Positions 44,636 to 55,400 of a stretch of 64,000 nucleotides of DNA are shown here, piece after piece. How positions within the stretch are numbered: the stretch's first letter is position 1; each line of letters starts with the position of its first letter. The position numbers and the translations under genes are program-made. Source of the stretch: Parelaphostrongylus tenuis (lineage: Eukaryota; Nematoda; Chromadorea; Rhabditida; Metastrongylidae); assembly GCA_019055375.1 (NCBI GenBank), contig JAHQIW010000630.1, positions 122,674-186,673 of the forward strand, written 5' to 3'. The notes beneath the pieces were generated by a model. That model was not told the origin of the DNA, did no database searches, and saw nothing but the letters and a program-made list of their open reading frames with translations.

Positions 44636-47418
44636 TAATAGTAGTCACTCACTGTCACCTCAGCTCTTGCATTTTCAATAAGAACGGAACCATCAGCTTT
44701 CAGCACCTTCAGCGCAGGTATCGTTGGTACTTCATACTTCTCGAGGAACTCTCTAAAAACGAAATAAACTTGTATAAAGCCATAAGTTATCGCTGTAATA
44801 AGCAGAAGAGCGGTGAGATACAAGCAAAACTTGGAATCTGAGGTGACTTCAAATCCGTGACTGTCCTTTCCCACCGCTCAGCAGATTGCGACTTCAATCA
44901 CGGCTTCAGCATGACTGGAGTTCGTTTCTGTCTGTTTCCTAGATCATTTCCATTGGCGCGTTATTGCTAACAACCACCGATTAGGTCGAAACACGGATGA
45001 GAGCAAAACAAAGAAAAGGACTTGATAATGCAGAAGAAAAATTGATGAGCTTCGCAAAGGGTAGTCAGGTGTTCGAAGTCACCTCAGATTCGAAGTCTTG
45101 CTGGTGCTGGTATCTCAGCACTCTTATGATTATATTTCACACTGTATTATGTTCCTAATAATGAATTCGGCAAAAAAATAAAGTCAAAATATTGTTTTAG
45201 TGCTATGCTAAAACAGTTATTTTTACTCCACCATTCTTCTCAAACTTAGTTCATCACAAAGTAGTGAAGAATTATAAGGTGCTCTGAGAAGAATGGAGAG
45301 GATGTAGTCAAAAAAAAATGTGAAAACAGCATCATGACTTCAACATCGAGTAGTTGCGTTCTATTCGAAACATGATTCGTCTTGAAATAAGTCACCATTC
45401 TATTCAGGTGGAACTTTTGCATAGTGCTAAACTGTAATATACAGCTGGGCTTCACCACGACAAGGTCACTCGAGCTGATAAGATGCCCGATATTCCCCAC
45501 CATGGCACCCAACTAAAAGTACGCTTGTCGATCATTCTTCGAGCCACGTTTGTGAACTGTCATAGGGGAACTTATAGAGCCGGATACATGCGCTTCGACT
45601 TTTACAGTCCTCATCAGTTGGGCGGTACCCATTGTCTATTGTCAATCTTCTCGGCGTGCTCCAGTCCCCCATAATAAGAGTAGGCGAAGGCGAGTAGGCG
45701 AAATGATTATCAGGCAAATTGAAATTTGAGCGCGGTCTCAAGAAAACACCCGAAACGAAAGGTATGATTAATGATACCAGCCAAGGGAATTCGAGTGTAC
45801 ACTTTACATTCAGTGATAACTTCACTTGATGGATCGTGTAAAATATTCGTCATCGCCTATTCTTGGTATGGGGGACTGGAGCACCACGAGAGGATTGCCA
45901 AAAGACGAAGGCCGCCCGACTGATGAGACCGTCAAAGTCGAAAGACGTGTACTCGGCTCTATAAATTGCCCTATGACAGACCACATGCGTGGCTCAAAAA
46001 AATCATTATCATGCATATTGAAATTTAGGCGTGGTCTTAAGAAAACACTCGAAACGAAAGGTATGATAGAAGTATGCTTTTCAGAGACAAAAGTCTGTAG
46101 TTTCCTATAAACTCCTCATTGCCAATGACAATGAAAGATTAGAAGATCACAGAATGAGTTCGATGCTGTTCTATGCATTCTACAGTCCAATAGAACACAG
46201 TAAGCGGCTCTCGTGTGCAATATCTTAAATGGTATTTATTAGCCGATATGGGTACATTGATGATTGACGTAAAAATATATAACATTTGTGATTCATCTAT
46301 TTTAAACAAATGACTGTTTTTTGATTAGGACGATGGTGTATATCAGATTAAAGCTCATTTCCCTCAAGAAAAAAAAAGCCCTACTTGATTCTGTCGTCTC
46401 CAAATGGAATTCCTAACCAACCTCCACAATGCTCGGTTAAATACTCCTAAACGGATTCTATTAGTTCTCATATGTGGTTCACATTGATGATCTGACGCTA
46501 TCGCCTTAAACTCACTTTTAGATCCTCTTCTTCGCGATCACGTGACACCAAAATAATCTCGAACTCTTTACCACCATCTTTAAGTGCCTTGTAGAATCGC
46601 TAAGACATACATAATCTGATTTACTTTTCTTGTAGGATTTGTTTATACTTGCAGGAATCACCCATTCAACGATTTCACTTGGAGTCAATCTCATATTGAT
46701 TACCCAGTGAATTTAACATAGACGACATCATAAGGTAATTAGAAATGAAAAATCCGCAAACCGCTCAATCACTTACAGTTAATTTCGGCGTGAACTGACG
46801 GCATTGAGGACACCACATGGCGGAAAAATAGAGCGCTATCATCTGCAAAAGAACTCAAGCAGAATACGGCAAGCAATGTTAAGCAACGAAAAAGATCCTA
46901 TTCAAAACGTCTCCTAATCCTTTTAGTTTACAATCCTTCATTTAAATAAGCATTGTATAACTGAGAGCGAGGCTTATTACAAATCAATCGCCAAAAAACT
47001 AATATGTAGACTATTCTCTACCGTATAAGAGTAGCCCCCATTTTACCATCGGTCCCGTGTATAAAGTACGCACACCTTTCAATATAATTTGCTGTTATCA
47101 TATAAGCATTTAAATTTCGAATTACGTGATCCAAATCGTAAGCGGTGAACCCGAAGTAAAGAAGCAATCAAAACACAAAGTAACCAGCACACAATGTAAA
47201 AATTTTAGGATTTTAACCAAATAAAACATTTGATTTTACGTCAAAGCATGGCAGTAATAACAGAAACTTTGATTTAAAAGCTCAGCAAACAGACTCTTCT
47301 TATGAAGCCTTTGAATGAAAAATTCATTCCAAAGAAATACCTTTCCTTTGAGAGCTTTTTCTGCATCGATTTCAGAACCATCGGGACCGAGCAATGGCTT
47401 TCCAGCAAACAATTCCAT
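44636..47418 (-). CDS. Thioredoxin-fold, nucleoredoxin-like protein (five exons seen, 3' end uncertain)
   Basis: Minus-strand exons are 47418-47341, 46842-46777, 46599-46516, 46446-46385 and 44752-44653, all with GT/AG borders and matching phases. The product starts MELFAGKPLLGPDGSEIDAE. Exon 2 has ALYFSAMWCPQCRQFTPKL, the redox-active CxxC of tryparedoxin/nucleoredoxin-like proteins, usually CPPC. Exon 3 has EFEIILVSRDREEEDLK, exon 4 GGWLGIPFGDDRI, and exon 5 KYEVPTIPALKVLKADG with the cis-proline after TI. Such proteins are cytosolic or nuclear thiol-disulphide oxidoreductases; the substrate here is unknown. Either exon 5 splices on (ACA/GTGAGT) to a final exon I cannot find, or it reads through to a stop at 44636, which would leave the family's last helix short. 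The ATG directly follows a TTTTAG acceptor, consistent with trans-splicing. Intron 4 carries a pair of ribozyme repeats. Confidence 0.85.
45577..45623 (-). ncRNA. Hammerhead-like motif, family 3, left unit
   Basis: Minus strand: CUGAUGA intact (45617-45611), stem II GACU/AGUC with one extra G, GAAG instead of GAAA, GUA cleavage site. Stem I (GCCCAA against UCCGGC) is mismatched. Probably weak or inactive. Confidence 0.5.
45914..45957 (+). ncRNA. Hammerhead motif, family 3, right unit, core conserved
   Basis: CUGAUGA (45920-45926), stem II GAC/GUC (45927-45929/45937-45939) and GAAA (45940-45943) are intact. Stem III GACGUG has one mismatch and UA is at 45950-45951. Stem I GCCCGA faces CUCGGC, which pairs only if shifted by one base. 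The core is complete, but stem I has begun to decay. Confidence 0.6.
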
Positions 47419-47425
47419 CTAAAAC
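47419..47425 (-). promoter_or_regulatory. Probable spliced-leader acceptor of the thioredoxin-like gene
   Basis: CGTTTTAG immediately abuts the ATG on the minus strand. Confidence 0.5.
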
Positions 47426-47465
47426 GATGTTTAAATTATTGCCATATTTTTAAGACCTGAATCGA

Positions 47466-47550
47466 GGTGACTGAGGGAGAGATAAGGAGAGAGAGTGAGA
47501 GAGAGAGAGAGGGGAGAGGAAGAGAGAGAGTTAGAAAAAGAGAGAAACAG
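47466..47550. repeat. GA simple repeat
   Basis: Dense ga runs (gagagagagagaga-type) directly upstream of the thioredoxin-like gene's first exon. Confidence 0.85.
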
Positions 47551-48614
47551 TGGCACCTTTCCCGAACTTAATAGTTAAAAGCGCTTTTTTCTATATCTTT
47601 CAAAGTTTTCCCGTAATACGACGTATACATTGTGGACAAGATTAATTAAATTACAAAGAGACTCATGGTTATAGGCAACGAATAGAAAGAGACATGTGCG
47701 GAAATTAAATGTACTTGGACCTATTTAAACCGGTCTGAAGGCCACATTTTGCACTTTAAGTTTATGAACAACACTCTAGAAAGTTTATGAGTTGTGCTCG
47801 GGAATCTGGCAAAAAAAAACTGTAAGAAAAAGATAAATGATAAAACATCTATGTCTTGAAGGTAGCTTTGAAGGACTAGTTTCAGTTCACCTCCATAAAC
47901 CGGCAAAGACCAAATAAAAAAAGGTCTAGCTTCTTACATCGCTACTAAAACCGCACTCCGAGCAAGAGTTCACACGAAGCTGCCTTTGGTAAAAAACTAG
48001 GAACTTTCCAGTACAGTTAAAAACAAGATTTGAAGCGCAGTCAGTTCGTATAGCATTCTACGATTTTTATAGAAAAAATATGGAATCCTCAAGCATCAGC
48101 TAGAGCAGCACGCAAAGTCGGAAGACCTTATGATGACTGGATGCGTAGAAACGAATAGAATGAAAAAGTGCTGCGATTCGCACAATATAAGACATCAATC
48201 GTGTGAGAAAAAAACCAAAAAAGTGATCTAGTTTTGAGTGTCACACTTTTTAATCCTATTTTAGTGAGAACGTTTGAAGATTGAGGCAAAACCGAAGTTG
48301 ATATCACAAAGCATAGAAATATTGCCATGAATAGAGTATTCAAATTTTTGTTCTTATCACAAAATGACTTTGAGTGAGTAAAAATCGGTGAAATCAACAT
48401 TACTAGCGCTTATATGATCGCGTATTTGATCTCACATGGTTCAAATCCCTGTCTTAGACTTTAACAAATGTTCATATTGATCTAGCAAAGATTTGAGAAA
48501 ATCTTCCGTGTAAGAGCACAAGTTAACGTTATTTATGTCAAAATCCACTAATTGAAGATGATTTTGAGGTCTCAATGCTATCTACAGTGACATCAAAAGC
48601 GCGCTTGAAATGCA

Positions 48615-48660
48615 GACCACCTGTGTCACCTATCGTTTCGTTGAATACCTAATTAATCGA
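48615..48660 (-). mobile_element. RTE 3' end cut off by an inserted hammerhead repeat
   Basis: ccacctgtgtcacctatcg followed by tttcgttgaatacc is the complement of the family's RTE 3' end (compare cacctgtatcacctgtcgtc near 41780). It continues, after the 281-bp insert, into the RTE copy at 48957-50025. Confidence 0.65.
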
Positions 48661-48670
48661 AAGAGGGTAT

Positions 48671-48951
48671 TGTTAAACCTTTCGTTTCGAGTGTTTTCAT
48701 AAAACCACGCCCCAATTCATTATGCCTGCATTTTTTAAGCCATGCATGTGGTCTGTTATAGAGCAACTTTTAGAGCCCGATTCACGTGTTTCGACCTTGA
48801 CAGTGTCTCCACAGTCGGGCGGTACCCTTTGTCTCCTTTAGCCAATCCTCTCGGGGAACTCAGCCCCGCATATAGTGTTGGCAAAGACGAACATTCTACA
48901 CCTTCCATCAAGTGAAAGTCTCACTGAATGGGCAGTGTTGTACAGTCGATT
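48671..48951 (-). mobile_element. Complete 281-bp family 3 hammerhead element inserted in an RTE copy
   Basis: Begins tgttaaacctttcgtttcga and ends gttgtacagtcgatt. GGTAT stands on both sides (48666-48670 and 48952-48956), a possible 5-bp target duplication, and RTE sequence lies on both sides. It contains the outer motif ttcgagtgttttc, ggtctgttatagagcaac, one hammerhead motif and a body of about 130 bp with no coding frame. It is the best available outline of a monomer. Confidence 0.7.
48774..48820 (-). ncRNA. Hammerhead-like motif, family 3, degenerate core
   Basis: Minus strand: stem I GCCCGA/UCGGGC is perfect, and GAAA and CACGUG are kept. The CUGAUGA segment is replaced by CUGUGGAGA with extra bases, and U16.1 is A. 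Inactive. Confidence 0.5.
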
Positions 48952-48956
48952 GGTAT

Positions 48957-50025
48957 CTACAAACTTCCATTTCTTCCTAATGCAAGAGCAGCCCAGTAAG
49001 CTCTCCTCGCTGCAAGGATTCGCTAAGAATCATATTTTTCTTCTAAGCCTTTCGTGAAGAAATCGCACCAAGGGGTCGGTGGTCTTCCTGTAGAGCGCTT
49101 GATGTCCCGGGGAATCCAGTCGGTAACGGCTCTTCTCCATCGGTTGTCGTTGAAGCGCATCACGTGTCCGGCTTACCTTGTCTTCGATATCCTGGCGTGT
49201 AGAACGGCGTCTCTGATTTTCGATCGTTGACCTAGGTCGGTACTTCGGATCCTTTCTCTCATTTGCGATATACAGAATGCTCCTAGCATCGATCTTTCGA
49301 CTGCGCGTTCAATAACGCCAAGTGATCTTTCATCCTGCTTACGTAGCGACCAGGTTTCTGCTGCATACGTTAGGGCAACGATAATCGTCGAGTCGAGAAG
49401 GTGGGCACGGAGTCGGACGTTCTTTGTCCTCTTCATTACATTTTTCCATAGTCTCAAATGTTCCCCAAGCTGTTCGTTCCCTCCTGCTCAATTCCGGAGC
49501 TAGATCATTCATCATGTTGATTTCACGACCTATATAGACATGACTGGAGCATTCGGAGATTTTCGATCCGTTGCGTGGATGGTGCATTCAAAACCCATCC
49601 ATTCCTAATGAACTCGTCTTCATTAGATTTTAGATAAAGACCAATCTTTCCACAGGGATTGTCAAAATAGGTCAACATTCGTTCCGCTTGGCTGATGTTT
49701 GGTGTTATGAGGACGATATCGTCAGCAAAGCGAAGATGGTTTAATTGTCGACCGTCAATTTTCACTCGCATATCGTTCCATTCTAATGTTCGCAAACGTT
49801 TTGTAAGATAGCAGTGAATAATTTGGGCAAAATTGTATCTCCTTGTCGAACCCCCTTCTTGCGTTAATGGTGATATTGTTGTAGAATGGAAACATTTTGG
49901 TGATGAAATCTTCGTAAAGTTCACGAAGAATTATTATGTACCCAATAGGAATGCCTTGGTTATCTATAACCGCTTCTGTTTCCACTGAATCAAAGGCTTT
50001 CTTCATATCACCTATCACACCTGCA
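48957..50025 (-). mobile_element. RTE retrotransposon fragment with reverse transcriptase core
   Basis: Minus strand, from 50018 down: DMKKAFDSVETEA, then in other frames LRFADDIVLITPNISQAERM with the catalytic FADD intact, YIGREINMMNDLAPELSRRE, RLRAHLLDSTIIVALTYAAE, KQDERSLGVIERAVERSM, and GRPPTP followed by FFTKGLEE. Several frame shifts separate these. Only the C-terminal half of the polyprotein is present. The 3' end is displaced by the hammerhead element at 48671-48951. Confidence 0.85.
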
Positions 50026-50039
50026 CCTATTACACCCGA

Positions 50040-50240
50040 ACAAAGACAAAACTAGTAGTCAAAATACTCCCCTTCAACTTCAAGCACTTCCTGCCACTTC
50101 TCCGGTATAAGATCGATTCCAACTGTGTCTTCACTCCAAGCCAGATTAATGCGTTCACTTGCCACCGCTGCATTTGAACCCAACAGCCATTCGTGCATCA
50201 TCAACAGCCTATTGTTCGCTTGTTAACTCCATCTTGAAAG
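50040..50240 (-). mobile_element. Internally deleted mariner element
   Basis: Minus strand: ATGGAGTTAACAAGCGAACA (MELTSEQ, then a stop in one frame or LLMMHEWLLGSNA in the next) is joined directly to IDLIPEKWQEVLEVEGEYFD, the last residues typical of a mariner transposase. The whole catalytic domain is missing, giving a deletion derivative of about 200 bp. It lies between two RTE fragments of opposite orientation. Confidence 0.7.
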
Positions 50241-50288
50241 AAGTAGATAAATTATAAACCAATAAACGCGGGAGAAGACAGGTCGCAA

Positions 50289-51490
50289 ATGAGCCCAAAA
50301 ACACAAAAAATGGCTGACACTCAAGAAAGTTACGAGCATTTTTACAGACTTTTACCTAACCTTTCAAAATTTCAAGGCCGAACCATACTGCTATACTCGC
50401 GACGGACTAAGGTGACGATCTATACCTACAATACACGTACACATGCATACGAATCCTCCAAAAACAACCTAGTAATGCAAACAGGTAGGTTAACGTACGA
50501 TATCGTCGACCTGACCGAGACTAGAAGGCGTCTCCCATTCCACACTTGATACCGCAGGAGAATGTCTATTAGAAACTTGTGATAGTAAAGGCATCGGCGG
50601 TGTTGACGATCTGGTAAAACAAGTTTCAAAATCACATCGATTCCTTTCAATAGCAAACAACCCGTATCGGACGATCACGGTTTGAGCAATGGGATCAAAG
50701 CCGAATCTGACCATTGTTGTTGTTTACGCACGACCATCAAGCTGTGACAAAGACAAAGTCGGTGTTCTTTGCGGACTTATAAGAATTCTCTGAAGAAGAG
50801 AATACAGTCTCCAAATTTCGTTGGAGATTTCAATGTGACAATTGAGTTCAGAAGAATGCCTAGAGAATGTCACATTGACGCGCACAGCACTTATGGCTAA
50901 AGCTGCGGAAGCTGGATAGAGCATTTGCATAGCCTACATAAGTCTCATCAGTTACAAAATCAAAATCATTGCACTTCGAGCCCACAATGGAACAGTTGCA
51001 GCATTCAGAAAAGTAATGGCAAATATTATCCAATACAAATAGTTGAATTTTTTAGATAGCCGCGTCCTCCTACTGTCTTATGGAAAGAACGGATTTCTCG
51101 CTCCATCAGTATTGCTTACGAAATCCGACATGGTACTTTGTTTGTGAGGAACCGAACAGAACCAGATTTGGAGTGGATATGATCTAACAGCTAAAGCACC
51201 TCTCGCCAACTCTTTTCAGCGAACTCGCTTTGCACTTCACCTACGTGTCGGAATGCTTGGTTCATAATGAATAAAAAACCAGTAAGACCCTGTCACTGTT
51301 AAATAAGGGAGACCTTCACGATATCAGCAGTTATCACCCATTCTTGCTATCTAACGTCTATAACCTCTTCACTCGAGTCATTTGAATAGGATTGACACAA
51401 CAATGGACGAACGACAGCCACGTGAATAAGCAAGGGTTTTGAAAGCATCTTAGTACTAGAGACAAAATTCACGATGTAACAAGACTCATT
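50289..51490 (+). mobile_element. RTE retrotransposon 5' and middle part, heavily mutated
   Basis: The plus strand reads TGRLTYDIVDLTETRRRLPF near 50490, the start of the endonuclease domain. Later frame-shifted pieces read LTIVVVYARPSSCDKDKV (50710-50755), GRPSRYQQLSPILAI-like residues (GDPHDIGNYRPICLL block, near 51310) and MDERQPRE (near 51405). Many stops are present. It continues at 51850-52070 after a deletion. Confidence 0.75.
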
Positions 51491-51529
51491 CTTATTTTTC
51501 CTAAGAATCTTTCCCCTACTCTCAAGTTT

Positions 51530-51610
51530 TTTAAGAATAGTAAGAATAAGAATAAAGAATGAGATGAAGTTAATTTAAAAAAGAATAAGAATAGAAATCT
51601 CAAGTTTCTT
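51530..51610 (+). repeat. Local aagaataagaat-rich repeat
   Basis: Runs of ttaagaat, aagaat and aagaataag in three to five imperfect copies. Confidence 0.5.
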
Positions 51611-51849
51611 AAGAACACAAGAGACTGCTCTGTCTCACTTAGAAGGGCAATCAGGGCGTTCCTACTCAGTGTATGATGATTCTTCGTAAGCTATGTAAAA
51701 ATTTCACAAAATATCAGGATTCTTTAACGGTAATACTATCGTAGTAAGAAGGAAGGTTTGACAAGACGATATAATCTCGGCAGAATTATTCACTGCCACT
51801 CTCTCGAACATCATATGATGATAAGATAGGACAGCATTAGAGTTAAAAT

Positions 51850-52070
51850 CGATAGCCAACGATAACACCATCCTTGCTTGGCGGGCGTCGTCCTTATTAT
51901 GACACTAAGCATCAGCCAGGCGGAACGAATGCTGTCCGAACTCGGCCGCGTTTAGAGAAAGATTGCTTCCTTATTAGATTTCAGAAAAACGATGCTCATG
52001 AGGAACGGATTGGTTTTGAGCTCTCCATTTACGTTTAACGGAATGATTACTAAAGTAACTGGTGTCTCGA
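51850..52070 (+). mobile_element. Continuation of the RTE copy (region around FADD to the post-RT block)
   Basis: NDTILAWRAS-like residues followed by SISQAERMLSELG-like coding (catcagccaggcggaacgaa at about 51910) and a KTMLMRNGLV-like segment near 51990, in several frames. Follows 50289-51490 in the same orientation and order. Confidence 0.65.
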
Positions 52071-52419
52071 ATAGCTTCTTTATATTTTCGGTAGTTTGCT
52101 ACATTAACTATTTACTAGTGGTTAACGTATTCCTATCTTTTCTTAATTAGATTTGCTCAAGTTCCGCTCAGGCTGTCACATACTTTCACATAAACTTCTA
52201 ATATCAGTTATTTTATTGCTTTTTAGTCGGAGTGTGCACGTAACATTTTGTGCTTTGAACTTTCTTTCCCATCACTTATGCGCCTGTAACCTTTCGTGGC
52301 TTACACTTTTTATCAACCACGTGGCTTGTATACTTAGCGTAGCGTCTCACCGGATAGAGCCTTTGTCGTGAATCCGTGCCCAACGTAAGAATATTCCAGT
52401 GTTCTAGGGTTCCTGTGCC

Positions 52420-55400
52420 TCCAGTGTTCCAATTATTTGCCCAACTTCGTTCATGCCTAGTATCTCAACTGTATATCGCCAGGTTGCTTATACTGTATTG
52501 TTATCATTTTTATAAACACTCATAATTAGAGCGTGAGATTGTTCTCCATGTCTACGTTGAGAAAGACTCCCCGCATCCCGCGCAGACTCGTGCACACCAA
52601 GGCTTCTACTTCGAGTTAATATTTATTATGTGGTGACGGCTGTCTCAAAACTCTATACTCTAATGCAGAACTATATTCGGTGCATTGGCCTTCCTATCGA
52701 ACCTGGATACGAATTCGCTATTCCCTACTGCTACAGTTTCGTCAATTCAATCACCTACACAATTGGTGCATGGACCACTTCGAGTGGAACTCAATGCGCA
52801 GCGCAACAAACTCATAGACGACGCTACTACTCTGCTATCCCTTTTCACCGAATAATACATTCGGCGCATTGGACAAGCCAATCAGCGTCACTATTTCTCA
52901 TATTCAACTGCATCAGTCGATTCGATCTCCAAGGAGTGAGCAACGCTCGAAGAATCAAGCATCAGCACGGACAACTTCATTGTAAAAAGCTACGTGCAAA
53001 TACGTGATTCGCTGTATAAGAGAAAATAATGTCAAACACCCTCCTCTCTCGCGTGAAATTTTAACGAAATCGGTTAAGCATCTTAAATCCTCATTAAACA
53101 CGCCTGAAAATAAGGTGAACACTCCAGCAGGAAGTCCCCTGAGGTATTCGACGTACGGAATACAGCGCCTTCTGTGCGCTTTTGATCATTTCAGCCAAGC
53201 TAAGAGCTTTTTAGATAGATCTCGATGCCAGCAATGAGATGACACGGAAAGACGTTCTAAAACATGGGATATCGGCCATGCTGCACACTACAGCATCAGA
53301 GGGACTGAAGCAGGCCATAAAAATAAACATAGAATGTGCACTGGAGTAACTTGAAAAAGCAGGAGACCACTTTTCCATGCCTTGTAATCTAGAAAATAAA
53401 GTAGAAAGCACAAAAAGCACCACAATGATCCATACATTGCACCACCAGTAACAAGTTTTATTTCCATTCAAGTTCAAATTCAGGTTCTTTCTAATTACGA
53501 TGCAACACATGGAAAACCGATTTCATTCGCTGCATAAAATTTTTTAGTAGGAGGACCATTCGAAAGCTCAGACTTAAGGCTACCGCCTCACGTCGCCTGT
53601 TTTTCAAAGCACCCTTCTATAACGCTGTAACATTCAGAATAAAATCATTTTTCATAGAACCACGTGCTTTTTTTTATCTCGCTTGTAGTTCGCTGGACAA
53701 AACTCCTTCCTTAGATTTCTAGTACTCAAACTATAGCACAAGCTTTGAAGAAAACAAAAATGTGCTTGCTTTTTGAAAGGCTCTTTTGATCTTTTGATCT
53801 CCTGTGGTCTTTTGATTTGCGCTTTGAAACCTCGCCAGGACAGAGCTCTTTCTCTAGACTATTAGTAATCATCTGATATCATTATGTTTTCTGATTCTAG
53901 TGATGTACTTAATTTCTGGAAATGCGGTTATAGCAAGGAAAATAAGAACGACTTTTACATCTTTTGTAACGTTGCCTACAGGCTATTCGATAAGGTGATA
54001 GCCGTGGCAGGGGCGTGACAAAGATGGGACGAGGAGAGCCGACAGATATTCTATTTTTCAATTGAGAATTCTTCCCTCGTTTCGAAAAAAGCTCCAGATA
54101 AAACGATGGACTATGATACTACGAAGATTTCTCGGTTCTTTCAAAGTAAGAGAGTGTAAATGAAAAACCGATCTCATTCGCCGGAGAGGAATTGTTCATA
54201 AGAGTGTTAGCAACCATTCAAAAGCTGACACTTGAGGCTATCGCATCACTCCGCTGGCTTTTTAAAACACCCTTTTATAACGTTGTAGCATCCAGATCAA
54301 AAATTATGTATCACACTCGCCTTTTGCCTTCATTCTTATCACGCGTATATTCGCTGGAAGCCGAAAATCTTGTCAGTGTGCAGAGAAATCTTAGTGGTAT
54401 CTTAGCCCATCATTTTATGTGGACTTACTTTTAAAACGGAGGAGAAACTTTCAATTATAACAAAATGTCGATCGTCTCACCCCGCCCTGCCACGCCCGCG
54501 CCACGGCCGCCTTGTCGAATAGCCTGTAAACAACGTTATCAAATATGTAAATCTTGAACTTATTTTCCCTGCTAAACCGTATTTCCATAATAAGCACATT
54601 GTTAGAATCAGAAAACATTATGCTATCAGGTGATCACTAATAGTCTAAAATAAGAGGTCTTTCTGGCGAGTTCTAAAGCGCAAAGCAAGAGCCCAGGAAA
54701 TCAAAAGATCAATAGAGCCTTTGAAAAGCAAACACATTTTTGTGTTTTTTGAAGCTTTTGCTATAGTTTGAGTGCTAGCAATCTGAGTGTTTTGTCTAGC
54801 GAAATATAAGCGAGATAAGAGAAAAAAAGGGGGTTAGATACATGGCTTTATTTCGAATGTTACAGCATTAGAAAGGGGTGTTCTGAAAAACCGGCAACGC
54901 GGGGCTGTAGCCTCGAGTCTTGGCTTTCATGGTCTTTATAACTCCCATGAAAAAATCTTCTGCAACGAGCGAGACTGGATTTTTATTTGCTCCCTCCTAG
55001 TCATAAAGATGGACACCATACTTCCATTTGTAGGCACTAGTAGCCCCCAAGCAAACGTAATCCCCAGCAAGACAAAAAAGCCTTTTATAGGAAAAATCGA
55101 AAACTCCCTCAAAACCACAAATCTCTTGACGAGAAAGAAGAGAATCCCGTCTGTAATCAATACAGTACTCCAAAGAGATACAAAGCGACATTCTGTTCTT
55201 CAAACTACCAAGCAGCATGGATTTACACTACAGTATCTGACAGCACAAACAACAGTTTTAAACCCCATTAAGACAACAGAGATAGTGGACGTTTCACTTG
55301 ACAGTGGAGTCAACCAGTTATTTATCACATTCAGATCAAAACTTTGCGATTGAAAAATTCATATTCGACTAGGTTAACATCTCACAAGTTCGGAGAGCAA

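Larger units (their letters stand above)
45520..46066. repeat. Inverted pair of family 3 hammerhead repeats
   Basis: The left unit (about 45520-45765) carries its ribozyme on the minus strand and ends in aacacccgaaacgaaaggta. The right unit (about 45795-46066) is a nearly complete monomer in plus orientation, starting gaattcgagtgtacac and ending aaaacactcgaaacgaaagg. The middle sections agtcccccataataagag and cctattcttggtatggggg are inverted counterparts. It lies in intron 4 of the thioredoxin-like gene. Confidence 0.75.
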
